A stretch of DNA of 64,000 nucleotides from Pseudohalocynthiibacter aestuariivivens (GTDB taxonomy: Bacteria; Pseudomonadota; Alphaproteobacteria; Rhodobacterales; Rhodobacteraceae), in assembly GCF_011040495.1 (NCBI RefSeq), contig NZ_CP049037.1, positions 1,178,001 through 1,242,000 of the forward strand, in the 5' to 3' direction. Position 1 is the stretch's first letter, and every line of letters starts with the position of its first letter. Both the position numbers and the translations under genes were made by a program. The notes under the pieces are model-generated. The model was not told the origin of the DNA, did no database searches, and saw nothing but the letters and a program-made list of their open reading frames with translations. Shown in pieces: positions 1 through 8,347 of this stretch.

Positions 1-2
1 CC

Positions 3-44
3 TGCGAGCGGATGATGCAGAACATCATCGACAGTTTATGCTGA
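3..44 (+). CDS. Possible C-terminal tail of a gene entering from the left edge
   Basis: A plus-strand frame open from the window edge ends in TGA at 42-44 and would encode about 13 residues ending in IIDSLC. A second plus frame stays open to a stop at 101-103, so the true frame cannot be decided. No family can be named from so few residues. Confidence 0.2.
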   Translation, partial: CERMMQNIIDSLC

Positions 45-68
45 CAGACCGCGCCCAGCCGTGGGTCA

Positions 69-90
69 GCGCCCCCCTGACGGGCGGCGC
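69..90. terminator. GC-rich hairpin after the left-edge gene
   Basis: A 9-bp stem with one mismatch (69-77 with 82-90) and a 4-base loop, followed on the plus strand by a weak T-rich stretch. It sits between the end of the minus-strand binding-protein gene and the left edge. It could serve either strand; there is no strong T-run. Confidence 0.25.
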
Positions 91-153
91 CGTGTGTTTC
101 TGACTCTGGAACCCATCATTTAGGCGTCTCCAAAGCCGATCGGGCAACCCGGT

Positions 154-1755
154 TCAGCCTTCTTTGAACCACCAGCGTTCCAGAAACAGCCTGCCATCGA
201 CCTCGTAGTTGTTCGAGGCCTGTTCGAACCCGACCTTGCTGGAGGTTGCAAACACGTCATTCGCAAAGAACGGCACCACCGTCCCGCCATCATCGCGAAC
301 CAGTGCCTGCATTTCGCCGTAGAGTTCGCCACGCACAGCCGGATCGAGCTCGGAACGTGCCTGCACCAACAATGTGTTGAAGCGGTCATTGCTCCAGTAG
401 GTATCGTTCCACGATGCGCCCTTGGAGTAGGCTTGGGTGAAAATGCTGTCCTGGGTCGCGTATCCCGGCCAGTAGCAGGCGCACCACGGCTTGGCCATCC
501 AGACATCGGACCAGTATCCATCTGTCGGCTCGCGTTTGACCGTGATGTTGATCCCGGCCTTGGCCGCCTGTTCCTTGTACAGCACGGCGGCATCCACCGC
601 CCCGCCAAAGGCCGCATCTGAGGCGCTAAGCTGGAGGTCAATGCTGTCCAGACCAGCCTGCTTCAAATGCCAGCGGGCCTTGTCCGGGTCATAGCTGCGC
701 TGTTCCAGATCGCTGTTGAAATAGCTGTATGCAGAGCTGATCGGTTGGTCGTTCCCGACTTGTCCGTGGCCGAACAGAATCGTCTCCAGCATCGCCTCGC
801 GATCCAGTCCCAGCTTGACCGCCATTCGCACATCATTGTTGTCGAAAGGCCCGGTATTGGTGTGCATCGGGAATGTGTAATGCGTCTTGCCCTCGACCTC
901 GTGCACGTCGATGCCATCCACCTTCTTGAGCAAGGCAGCGGTCTTTAGCTCGACGCGATCCATCCCGTCGATCGCACCAGTTCTGAGCGCACTCGTGCGG
1001 GCGGTTACATCCTTGATCGATAAGAGTTCTGCACTGTCGAAATGGCCGCGCTGATCGTTCCAGTAGTTCGGATTCTTCTCGAACGTGGTCCGCACCCCCG
1101 GCTCAAAGTTGACCAGTTTATACGCACCGACACCGTTGCCCTCTTCAAAGGCGAGGGTGCCATCCTCGCGCGCGGCATAAATTGGAAAGTTGAAGCTGCT
1201 AAGTTTGAACGGGAAATCCGCATCACCGCCCGATAGCTCTATCGACACCCGATCCGGTCCATCCGCCTTGATCGCGGTGATGGCCGCGACGATGCTGGCA
1301 GCCGACGACGTGGAATCCTTGCCTCTGTGATGATTGATAGAGGCGATAACGTCCTCGGCGGTGAGCGACTTGCCATTGTGGAATTCGACACCCGAGCGCA
1401 GTTTGAACGTCCAGACGCGCGCATCGGGCGACGCACCCCATTCGGTTGCCAGTTTGGGTACGAGGCTGCCATCGGTATCCACCTCGGTCAGCGTGTTGGT
1501 GATGGCATAATGCGTGGCAGACAGCAGCCCGTTCAGCACCTGCCCCGGATCAAGAACATCCGTAGTGCTGCCATGGCCGATGCCAAAGCGCATATGCCCG
1601 CCCTTGACCGGAGTCGCAGCCATTGCGCGACCCGCCAGCGCAGAGGCCGCCGACATCGACAGCCCGGTGGCCATGGCGCGTTTGATAAAGGCGCGCCGCG
1701 AAAGATCCCCGATGGGGCGGCGGAAATGGTTTGTCGTCCGAATTAATTTAGTCAT
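154..1755 (-). CDS. Family-5 (peptide/opine type) ABC transporter substrate-binding protein, Tat-exported
   Basis: A 533-residue periplasmic binding protein of the SBP family 5 (DppA/OppA type). The N-terminus carries a twin-arginine signal (SRRAFIK near residue 19, a hydrophobic stretch, then AMA before the mature protein), so export is by Tat. The mature part has typical family-5 features such as VWTFKLRSGVEFHNG and the ENP/KNPNYW stretch. No permease or ATPase lies to its right; partners may be beyond the left edge. It is read in the same direction as the oxygenase upstream (81-base gap), so the two may be co-transcribed and controlled by the divergent TetR gene. The ligand is unknown. Confidence 0.88.
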   Translation of the reverse strand: MTKLIRTTNHFRRPIGDLSRRAFIKRAMATGLSMSAASALAGRAMAATPVKGGHMRFGIGHGSTTDVLDPGQVLNGLLSATHYAITNTLTEVDTDGSLVPKLATEWGASPDARVWTFKLRSGVEFHNGKSLTAEDVIASINHHRGKDSTSSAASIVAAITAIKADGPDRVSIELSGGDADFPFKLSSFNFPIYAAREDGTLAFEEGNGVGAYKLVNFEPGVRTTFEKNPNYWNDQRGHFDSAELLSIKDVTARTSALRTGAIDGMDRVELKTAALLKKVDGIDVHEVEGKTHYTFPMHTNTGPFDNNDVRMAVKLGLDREAMLETILFGHGQVGNDQPISSAYSYFNSDLEQRSYDPDKARWHLKQAGLDSIDLQLSASDAAFGGAVDAAVLYKEQAAKAGINITVKREPTDGYWSDVWMAKPWCACYWPGYATQDSIFTQAYSKGASWNDTYWSNDRFNTLLVQARSELDPAVRGELYGEMQALVRDDGGTVVPFFANDVFATSSKVGFEQASNNYEVDGRLFLERWWFKEG

Positions 1756-1836
1756 GCTGTCATCCCTTGTTGGTGATTGTCGGGGTGTCGATGCACCCCG
1801 ATCTGATGTTTTGTGAAGAGGCGTGTGGCCCCTGCC

Positions 1837-2652
1837 CTAACCTGCGACCGCCTCGCGTTCGCCATAGACGGTTGCGTTCACTTCGGGGTCACCGACGATG
1901 CCGGGTTCATTTTCATAGACAAAAACGCCCATGACCCGCGTGGTGTCCCCAACGACCGGCGACACCCTATGCAATGAGTTGCAGCCGCGGAAGATGCAGA
2001 GCGCACCGGCCTCTCTGGCGACCGCCACCGCGTCCTCGGGGCATTGCCCTGTCACGACCCGGCCGACATAATCGTAGTTCTGATCGTCGTCCGTGCGTGT
2101 GTTCGGCACCATTTCAAACTCGCCGCCCACTTCTGCCGCCTGAAGCATCAATGTCATGGTGAACGCATTCACCGAGTCAAAATGCCAAGCCGACCGGTCA
2201 CCTGTCTCATAACACAGCAGGTTGACCGGCTGGCAGGGATCCTCGTTATCGTAGAGTTTCTCGACCCCGACGATTTCGGCGACCATCTGGCGCACCGGTT
2301 CCCAATGGTAGAGCAGTTTGACCGGCGACTGATCCGAGAACCGGTCGTAGGCGATCATCTTGGTGCTGGCGCTCAGCATGATGTTGCGCGGATGGTCGTC
2401 GGGCAGCGACGGATCACCCGTTCTGTGCAGGTAACAATTGCGGTTGGAGTTGTTGTGATGGGCACGCCCGCGCGCCTCCATCGCATCCGCCACAGCCTGT
2501 TCGCGCGCGGCAGGCAGGATAAAATCCGGCAAGGACACGAACTGGTTTTCCTCCAGCTCCTGTCGCAGTCGTTCGACCAGCGCGGTGCGGGCCGGGTCTG
2601 ACCGATCCAGAATCGGATAGGCGTCAAGATTTACTACGTCTTCTGGTCGCAT
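1837..2652 (-). CDS. Fe(II)/2-oxoglutarate-dependent oxygenase
   Basis: A 271-residue non-heme iron oxygenase resembling the HalD/BesD-like group. The facial triad is visible as WHFD (His157, Asp159) and SLHRV (His228), with Arg239 placed to bind 2-oxoglutarate. Radical halogenases of this superfamily carry Gly or Ala in place of the Asp, so the intact HxD predicts hydroxylation rather than halogenation. The start was chosen at an ATG with a GGGAGGAAAG ribosome site; the frame is open further upstream, but that would run through the shared regulatory region. The neighbouring binding protein hints that the substrate is an imported amino acid or opine-like compound (inference). Confidence 0.8.
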   Translation of the reverse strand: MRPEDVVNLDAYPILDRSDPARTALVERLRQELEENQFVSLPDFILPAAREQAVADAMEARGRAHHNNSNRNCYLHRTGDPSLPDDHPRNIMLSASTKMIAYDRFSDQSPVKLLYHWEPVRQMVAEIVGVEKLYDNEDPCQPVNLLCYETGDRSAWHFDSVNAFTMTLMLQAAEVGGEFEMVPNTRTDDDQNYDYVGRVVTGQCPEDAVAVAREAGALCIFRGCNSLHRVSPVVGDTTRVMGVFVYENEPGIVGDPEVNATVYGEREAVAG

Positions 2653-2689
2653 TCTGGCTTTCCTCCCTGCAATGCTTTGGTAGTGAAAA

Positions 2690-2719
2690 AACGTTCCATA
2701 AAAAAGTTGAACGTACAAC
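2690..2719. promoter_or_regulatory. Palindromic operator region between oxygenase and TetR genes
   Basis: The 132-base divergent intergenic region holds GTTGAACGTACAAC (2706-2719), whose outer four bases on each side (GTTG/CAAC) and central ACGT are palindromic. A second inverted repeat is formed by AACGTTC (2690-2696) and GAACGT (2709-2714). This is the usual form and place of a TetR-family operator controlling both divergent genes. Binding is inferred from position. Confidence 0.5.
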
Positions 2720-2784
2720 AAATATTTGCAACCGCCATTTGTTCGGCTAGGATAAGCCGCCGAAACCCAGCAGGAGTCGCCCGT

Positions 2785-3417
2785 GTGATCAGCCCGAAAA
2801 CCCCATCGAAAAAACGCCCGCGCACGCATGCAGAGATCAACGAATTTCGGCGCAAGTCATTGATAGAAGGCGCTTTGAGGTCGCTTGCGGAAAACGGCGT
2901 GTCGGGCACGACTGTCTCGACAATCTGTACTGCGGCTGGCAGTTCGCGCGGATTGCTGGGGCATTATTTCGCCAGCAAGGACGAGGTCATGGTCGCTGCG
3001 CTGGACTATCTGTTCGGGCAAATTTCGGTAACTGTCCGAGAATCACTGGATCGTTTCAACGGCACAGCCGTGGAAACACTGCACGAACTCCCATCCGTGA
3101 TGTTTACCGCGCCCGTGTTCACACAACTGAACCGAACGGCGTTTCTGGCCCTGTGGCATGAGACCAGATTCAACGATCAGGTCCGCGTGGCGAACAGACA
3201 GCTCTATCGCAATTACATCAACCGGATGGAGCGGATGTTCATCGCCGCAGCAGCTGAACTGGGGGTGCAGTTCGATCCACGCCGGGCAGCACTGGGCTAT
3301 ATCGCGCTGTCGGACGGTCTATGGTTGGGGCTGTCGATCCATGACGACGTGATCACCGGCGAACAGGCAATCGAGATTTGTCAGAATTACATCTCGCGCG
3401 AATTGCAGCAAAACTGA
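2785..3417 (+). CDS. TetR-family (BetI-like) transcriptional regulator
   Basis: A regulator of about 210 residues. The N-terminal helix-turn-helix is seen in EGALRSLAENGVSGTTVSTI followed by SSRGLLGHYFASKDEV, the TetR signature. The C-terminal half has the BetI-like ALWHETRFNDQVRVANRQLY region. The start is placed at GTG 2785 because AGGAG lies eight bases before it; the frame is open further upstream, but that would overlap the operator region. It is divergent from the oxygenase and presumably represses it and itself. The inducer is unknown. Confidence 0.8.
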   Translation: MISPKTPSKKRPRTHAEINEFRRKSLIEGALRSLAENGVSGTTVSTICTAAGSSRGLLGHYFASKDEVMVAALDYLFGQISVTVRESLDRFNGTAVETLHELPSVMFTAPVFTQLNRTAFLALWHETRFNDQVRVANRQLYRNYINRMERMFIAAAAELGVQFDPRRAALGYIALSDGLWLGLSIHDDVITGEQAIEICQNYISRELQQN

Positions 3418-3531
3418 GACATATGCAGCGTAGCTCAGGCACGCTCAACCTCGCTGCCGCGACACGCTTGCCCCGTCGCTGAGGTCGGGTGTTTCCCTAC
3501 TGACTGTCTCGATAAAGCGAGATGCTAGTCG

Positions 3532-4240
3532 CGGAAACGCGAAGTTGTTGATCATGAATCAGAGCAAAAGCCAAAGGATCGTATCATTAGCCACTTGAAG
3601 AAAAGCTGGGAAGACATGTCGCCGTGGTTAGTGCACTTCACGGACGGTAAGGGAGAGAAAACATCTTACGACAAGATGATGGGCATCCATCCTTTCTTCG
3701 CAACGGATTGGGGCTAAAAAGAGGTATGGTTTTGCGCGCAAGAGCAAGCATTTTGTGCCTTCTGCTTGTCTGAGTGAAATACCTTTACACCAGATCGGTC
3801 GCTTGTCTGCGAAGAGGGGAAGCCCATATGGAACTGTTTTCACGAAGGGTTTCATACAATCTGTGGGAGGTGGCCCCATTCTCTATGTCTAGAAAGACTC
3901 ACCCCAGCACAAGGCTGTCTTGCAACTTAGAAAGCAGGCAAAATCTGATTGTTCAGACCCTTTCTGGCAGCTTGCTCCATTTATCGATGCTCCAGGCGTT
4001 TATGGACAATCGAAGTACCTCTTTGATTGGGAGCGCGAGTGGCGTGTCGCGAACAACATCGACCTTAAGCCCGCTGATGTAGCATTCTTGGTTATCCCAG
4101 AAGAGTCCCACGAAACGACCAGCTCGTTCTTCAATGACGCAGAGGCAGAAAATCTGGGCCCCAACTATCAGTGCCCATATGTCGATCCCCTCTGGGACCT
4201 AGGCCGCTTGAAGTCTGAACTACCTAATTACTTTCAATAG
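3532..4240 (+). pseudogene. Broken AbiGi-like gene (possible abortive-infection protein)
   Basis: Three pieces of one protein can be read. Frame 1 (3532-3717) gives DMSPWLVHFTDGKGEK. Frame 2 from about 3723 gives ACLSEIPLHQIGRLSAKRG, then GGGPILYV, then an in-frame TAG at 3890-3892. The same frame resumes with FWQLAPFIDAPGVYG, YLFDWEREWR and DVAFLVIPEE to a TAG at 4238-4240. The pattern (HFT, CxSEIPL, GGGPxxYV, EREWR) recalls the AbiGi/PF10899-like group. A frameshift near 3717-3725, the internal TAG and the lack of an upstream start show that it is dead. It lies directly beyond the 3' end of tRNA-Phe, a common site for islands. The family call is from memory of motifs and is tentative; the decay itself is clear. 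Confidence 0.65.
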
Positions 4241-4381
4241 TTTGACTTCAAACCTCATTCTGCAAAACTCGAAAGCCGGGTGAAATTTGCAATATGGCAC
4301 CCATACGACACCCAGCTCAAAATTGACACATCGCCTAGGAGCGACGGCTAGCATCAACGCACTGTTCTTGTTTAGAAAAAG

Positions 4382-4456
4382 TGGTGCCCGGGGGCGGAAT
4401 CGAACCACCGACACGAGGATTTTCAATCCACTGCTCTACCCCTGAGCTACCCGGGC
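4382..4456 (-). tRNA. tRNA-Phe (anticodon GAA)
   Basis: A 75-base cloverleaf read on the minus strand. The acceptor stem is GCCCGGG/CCCGGGC, the anticodon loop is TTGAAAA with GAA, and the T-arm contains GGTTCGATTCC. The CCA end is encoded. A decayed accessory gene lies just past its 3' end (lower coordinates). Confidence 0.97.
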
Positions 4457-4534
4457 ACGGAGAACGCCAAGGCGTTCGGGTGAGCGCGTTCTAGGTCAGC
4501 CGTGCGGGGCTGTCCAGAGGTAAGATTAAAAATT

Positions 4535-4726
4535 TCAGTGTGGTTTCGGCGGGACTGCCCGCGCAGCTTCTGCGGCTTCCTGCGCGGCGTCGATATCTTC
4601 GGGGTCGCGAGACGGAACAGCATAGTCGCCGCTCAACCATTTGCCGAGATCGATATCTGAACAACGACGCGAACAGAACGGACGAAACGCCGGCTTGGTC
4701 GCCGCTTTGCAGATTGGGCAACTCAT
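4535..4726 (-). CDS. yacG: YacG-type zinc-binding DNA gyrase inhibitor
   Basis: A 63-residue protein with the YacG zinc-finger CPIC at the N-terminus and CSRRC about 20 residues later, then DLGKWLSGDYAVP, the family hallmark. YacG proteins bind GyrB and inhibit gyrase. The start is the ATG that overlaps the stop of the RNase gene (ATGA), which fits the known family length; longer frames upstream are not needed. It is the last gene of the infA - maf - RNase G - yacG group before tRNA-Phe. Confidence 0.9.
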   Translation of the reverse strand: MSCPICKAATKPAFRPFCSRRCSDIDLGKWLSGDYAVPSRDPEDIDAAQEAAEAARAVPPKPH

Positions 4727-5742
4727 CGCAAGCAGGCCTCCAACGGGATGCGGTCGCGTTTTCTTTGAAGCTCGAAGTGACCCAGCGGGGTCCAACCAAC
4801 CAGCGCGGTCTCTGTCGGGTCGGCACGAAATGCTGCACGCAAAGCTGACTCGAACGCGCGTCGATCCTTTTTCGCCATCGGGGCAAGGTCGAGCGTGATT
4901 TGCCCGCCCAGGCCCCGCAGACGCAACTGGCGCGGCAACGCACTGGCGCAGGCGAGGTTGGCCTTCAGTGCAGCGGCAGGGCTGGTATCCCCGCCGGTGT
5001 TCACATCCACAGCCACAAGTGCGCGCGTCGGCTCGATATATAGCGCTGCGCCGCCGGAGAGCGGCACCAGAGGCTCGCGCAGCGCCTCCATCTGGTCCAG
5101 CACACCAAGATCGGCAAACCCGTCAGGTGCCCTGTGTACGTCCTCTGCCCGCCATTCGCGCCACGCATAGAGATGCGGCGCGTCACCTTCGGTCAACGTT
5201 TCGGCATCGCCCGACACATCCCCCATCACGGAATGCGCCAGATCGGCCATCCCGCGGATATCCTCGGCAATCTCGTCCGCATAGGCATCCACGCAGGACG
5301 ACCGCAGGATCAGCCCCATCGAGTTGGCGTCCATCTCGGCATGCGCAATCTCCAGCAGGCTGTCGCGCCGGTCTTCGTCGCGGATGCTGCGTGACACGTT
5401 CAAGCCCGGCGCGCCGGGAGTCACGATCACGTAACGGCTCTTGAACAACAGCTTTTGCGTGACCGGGATCGCCTTGCCGGGCTCGGCACAACCAGTGACC
5501 TGCACCAGCAGGGGTTGCCCAGGTGAAAGTCCCTTAATCTGACGCAAGAACGCAGCGCCATCCGGCGTACGCAGAAACATCCCGCCCTGCCCCTTGACCG
5601 GGCGATCCGCAATGGCGCGATAGATTGTACCCGGACGCGGCGCATCGCTATCGACCAGCAAATCGTCCAGCACCCCATCCACCAGCAGTGCCGCTGCCTC
5701 GGTGTCGCCGATATGATCCAGAACGATTGTTCGTCCCTTCAT
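4723..5742 (-). CDS. rng: Short ribonuclease E/G family protein
   Basis: A 339-residue RNase E/G-like endoribonuclease. The catalytic motif is seen in [12 protein letters not shown], and the second metal-binding region is QITLDLAPM followed by [10 protein letters not shown]. It ends soon after GHFELQRKR, so the zinc-link CPxC region and C-terminal part of the roughly 490-residue RNase G are absent. The start ATG ([10 protein letters not shown]) overlaps the maf stop, and its own stop overlaps the yacG start, so translation is coupled through the three genes. Substrates such as rRNA precursors are inferred from the family. Confidence 0.87.
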   Translation of the reverse strand: MKGRTIVLDHIGDTEAAALLVDGVLDDLLVDSDAPRPGTIYRAIADRPVKGQGGMFLRTPDGAAFLRQIKGLSPGQPLLVQVTGCAEPGKAIPVTQKLLFKSRYVIVTPGAPGLNVSRSIRDEDRRDSLLEIAHAEMDANSMGLILRSSCVDAYADEIAEDIRGMADLAHSVMGDVSGDAETLTEGDAPHLYAWREWRAEDVHRAPDGFADLGVLDQMEALREPLVPLSGGAALYIEPTRALVAVDVNTGGDTSPAAALKANLACASALPRQLRLRGLGGQITLDLAPMAKKDRRAFESALRAAFRADPTETALVGWTPLGHFELQRKRDRIPLEACLR

Positions 5743-6338
5743 ATGTCTTGCCTCCAAAATGGATAACCCGCCGCCTGCAACAATGTCGCCGTTTCCGCCA
5801 ATGGCAGGCCGACAACGCCCGTGAACGACCCGCTCAGCCACGGGATCAACGCGCCCGCAGGTCCTTGAATGCCATAGCCTCCAGCCTTGCCCTGCCAGTC
5901 ACCCGTGGCAAGGTAGCCGTTCAGTTCGACGTCCGACAACCGCTTCATCTTAACGTGGCTCAGCACGTCTCGCTGCCATATCTGGCCACCGCGCCGGACT
6001 GCCACGGCCGTGATAACCCGGTGGCGTCGCCCTGAAAGTGCCAGCAGAAACTGAGCCGCCTCGCCCGCATCCACCGGCTTGCCCAATATGCGCCGCCCCA
6101 ATGCCACCGTTGTATCCGCCGACAGCACAATATCGTCCGCGCCAGCCGTCACGGCCAGCGCCTTCTCCTGCGCCATGCGAATGCAATACGGGCGCGGCAA
6201 TTCGGTCTTGCGGGGCGTTTCGTCAATGTCGGGAGGACAGACGTCATCCGCCACGATACCGATCTGTGCCAGCAGTTCGCGCCGACGCGGGCTGCCAGAG
6301 CCGAGGATAAGTTTGGGGGCCGCGGCAGAATTTGGCAT
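5739..6338 (-). CDS. maf: Maf-family nucleotide pyrophosphatase
   Basis: A 199-residue Maf/YceF/YhdE-type enzyme that hydrolyses non-canonical or methylated nucleoside triphosphates. Seen are [14 protein letters not shown] at the N-terminus, SADTTVALG around the central catalytic Asp, and [11 protein letters not shown] followed by FTGVVGLPL near the C-terminus. The start MPNSAAAPK was chosen as the ATG closest to the conserved core. Its end overlaps the RNase G start. Confidence 0.93.
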   Translation of the reverse strand: MPNSAAAPKLILGSGSPRRRELLAQIGIVADDVCPPDIDETPRKTELPRPYCIRMAQEKALAVTAGADDIVLSADTTVALGRRILGKPVDAGEAAQFLLALSGRRHRVITAVAVRRGGQIWQRDVLSHVKMKRLSDVELNGYLATGDWQGKAGGYGIQGPAGALIPWLSGSFTGVVGLPLAETATLLQAAGYPFWRQDI

Positions 6339-6424
6339 TTTTCGCCCCCAGATCTCAGGCGGGTACCGCCGCATTCCACCAAAGGCAGAACGCTTTCCCG
6401 CGCTGGGCAAAGCTGCGCTTTGCC

Positions 6425-6643
6425 CTATTTGAACCGATAGTTGATCCGACCCTTGGTCAGATCATAGGGGGTCATCTCGACCTGCACCTTGTCGCCTGCC
6501 AGAACCCTGATGCGATTCTTACGCATCTTGCCCGCCGTATGCGCGATGATTTCATGGCCGTTTTCCAGCTCGACCCTGAATGTCGCGTTCGGCAGGAGTT
6601 CCTTGACGACACCGGGAAATTCGAGCGTATCTTCCTTGGCCAT
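6425..6643 (-). CDS. infA: Translation initiation factor IF-1
   Basis: A 72-residue S1/OB-fold protein of exactly the usual IF-1 length, with [30 protein letters not shown] and [12 protein letters not shown]. It binds the 30S A site during initiation. It is the first gene of the infA - maf - rng - yacG group. Confidence 0.98.
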   Translation of the reverse strand: MAKEDTLEFPGVVKELLPNATFRVELENGHEIIAHTAGKMRKNRIRVLAGDKVQVEMTPYDLTKGRINYRFK

Positions 6644-6735
6644 GTGGTCTCCTACATCCACTTTTCCGCCAAACTGCGGAATGCGGCATTAAATGGCCCC
6701 ATTCGCGGGGATTTTCAAGCCTCTAAAGTGATTTG

Positions 6736-7620
6736 TCAGCCAAGCCGTGTTAACACAGGCGCTGCATCACGCCCAGTCTGTTCCTGCCAATGGGTTCGGT
6801 TCAGCACGATGCCGTCTGCACGTACTTGCGCTATCTTCTCGGCATCGACCTCGGCATAGGTCCAGCCGGGGTTGTTCAGGACCCCCTCGGCCAGAACACC
6901 CGTCGCAGGAAATCCTGTGTCAGGCGGCCCGAAAACACCGCCCATACCGGTCCCCTCATCGGTGGCAGCCGACCACGGCGCATCACCGACCAGCGAGGAC
7001 ATCACAGTGACGCATTGCTGCTCCAGTGCGCGGCCCATCGCCCCGATGCGCACACGCCAGTAGCCTGCCAACGCCTCGGTGCAGGACGGGACCAGAATCA
7101 CATCCGCTTCTGACACGGCCCGGCCCAGCAACGGGTACTCACTGTCGTAACAGATCAACACGGCAAGTTTGCCCAGCGCGGTGTCAAATATCTGCAACGG
7201 ACCACCCGGCGCGATGTCCCACGGATCACGCTCGAATCGGGTCATTATCTGTTTGTCCTGCACACCGCGCCCGCCGGTCGGCGAAAACAGCCGCGCGCGG
7301 TTCGCAGGCCGCTCGCCCACCGCGTCGTCAAAAACCGGGGCCGAAGCGGCAAGGATGTGCACTTTGTACTTGCTGGCCAGATCGGCATGCAGATCGTCGG
7401 CATCCGCAATCCGGTCCGAGACCGCGTGCAGGCAACCTTCCAGATCACCGGCGACCTTTGGTCCAGCCAGCATCGACAGCTCCATCGCCCCGTATTCGGG
7501 AAAGACCAGCAGTTCGGCCCCCTGCCCCGCGGCTCGGCCGACCCAGTCATCGAGCTTCTCGGAATATTCAGACCAGCTCTTGAGCGGATCCAGCGGATAG
7601 GCGGCGGTTGCAACTTTCAT
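6736..7620 (-). CDS. Carbon-nitrogen hydrolase (nitrilase superfamily)
   Basis: A 294-residue amidase/nitrilase-superfamily protein. The Glu-Lys-Cys triad is recognisable in LLVFPEYGAME, the Lys of VQDKQIMTRFE, and VLICYDSEYPLLGRA. The start MKVATAAYPLD is the usual beginning of the fold. The substrate (amide, carbamoyl compound or nitrile) cannot be told from sequence. It stands alone between infA and the BON-LysM gene. Confidence 0.85.
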   Translation of the reverse strand: MKVATAAYPLDPLKSWSEYSEKLDDWVGRAAGQGAELLVFPEYGAMELSMLAGPKVAGDLEGCLHAVSDRIADADDLHADLASKYKVHILAASAPVFDDAVGERPANRARLFSPTGGRGVQDKQIMTRFERDPWDIAPGGPLQIFDTALGKLAVLICYDSEYPLLGRAVSEADVILVPSCTEALAGYWRVRIGAMGRALEQQCVTVMSSLVGDAPWSAATDEGTGMGGVFGPPDTGFPATGVLAEGVLNNPGWTYAEVDAEKIAQVRADGIVLNRTHWQEQTGRDAAPVLTRLG

Positions 7621-7790
7621 GTTTCCATCCTGACCCGAGCAACGCGCGACGTCCAGATCAAACAACAGACTTTCAGTGCTCCCAAATACTCATCCTTCGC
7701 AACGTTGAGCCGTTGGGTCGAGTATTTCTGGAACACCGAAGACCATGTGATCGTTAGTTGCGGCATGGGTGCGACGCCGCCTCACGCGCC

Positions 7791-7812
7791 CACCGGCCCC
7801 GCAGGGCCGGTG
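7791..7812 (-). terminator. Hairpin downstream of the BON-LysM gene
   Basis: A perfect 9-bp stem (CACCGGCCC at 7791-7799, GGGCCGGTG at 7804-7812) with a 4-base loop, 37 bases past the stop of the BON-LysM gene. It has no T-run on the minus strand, so it may be a stabilising hairpin rather than an intrinsic terminator. Confidence 0.4.
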
Positions 7813-7848
7813 TAAAGCATCCAGCGCGCCGTCAGGCGCACAATGGGA

Positions 7849-8277
7849 TCAGGCCGATGCCTCCTGCGGAATGCGCAGCATCTGGCCGGGATAGATCTTG
7901 TCCGGATCGCTCAGCATCGGCTTGTTGGCTTCGAAAATCTCAGTATAGCGTGCGCCGTTGCCCAAGGTCTCGGTTGCAATCGCCCAGAGCGTGTCACCCT
8001 TTTTAACCTCGTGAAACACCGGGTCAGCGCCACCAGCATTGTCTTCGACGCCCGACACACCTTCAACATTGCCGACAGCCATGATGATTTTTTCCTTGGC
8101 TTCCTGGCTTTTCGGCGTACCCGAAACTTTGACCACGCCATCCTCAACCGCGATGTCCAGCCCTTCGGCATCAAGCCCAAGGTCCGCGACTTCTTTCTTC
8201 AGCGCCTCAGCATCCGGTTTGCCGTCCTTGCCTTCGACTTTTTTGCCCGAGCCGGTGATAAAATTCCACAGTCCCAT
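7849..8277 (-). CDS. BON-LysM protein (Kbp/YgaU type)
   Basis: A 142-residue protein with a BON domain (about residues 25-75, GLDIAVEDGVVKVSGTP) followed by a LysM domain (about 90-138, HEVKKGDTLWAIATETLG and IYPGQMLRIP). This is the layout of E. coli Kbp (YgaU), a cytoplasmic potassium-binding protein. No signal peptide is visible, which agrees with that. The start MGLWNF matches the family; the frame upstream of it is a chance extension. Confidence 0.9.
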   Translation of the reverse strand: MGLWNFITGSGKKVEGKDGKPDAEALKKEVADLGLDAEGLDIAVEDGVVKVSGTPKSQEAKEKIIMAVGNVEGVSGVEDNAGGADPVFHEVKKGDTLWAIATETLGNGARYTEIFEANKPMLSDPDKIYPGQMLRIPQEASA

Positions 8278-8347
8278 GTCACACTCCAATTGATTGCCAA
8301 TAGGTGCATCATCATCGGCGCTGCGACAAAGGTCGAGGGGGAAATGC

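Noticed and set aside
4241..4381. Search for a duplicated tRNA-Phe end as an integration site
   Set aside because: No second copy of the tRNA 3' end could be found in 3418-4381 by eye, so no att site is claimed.
5742..5841. Longer RNase G start
   Set aside because: The extra 33 codons fall inside maf and have no family match; the ATG overlapping the maf stop is better.
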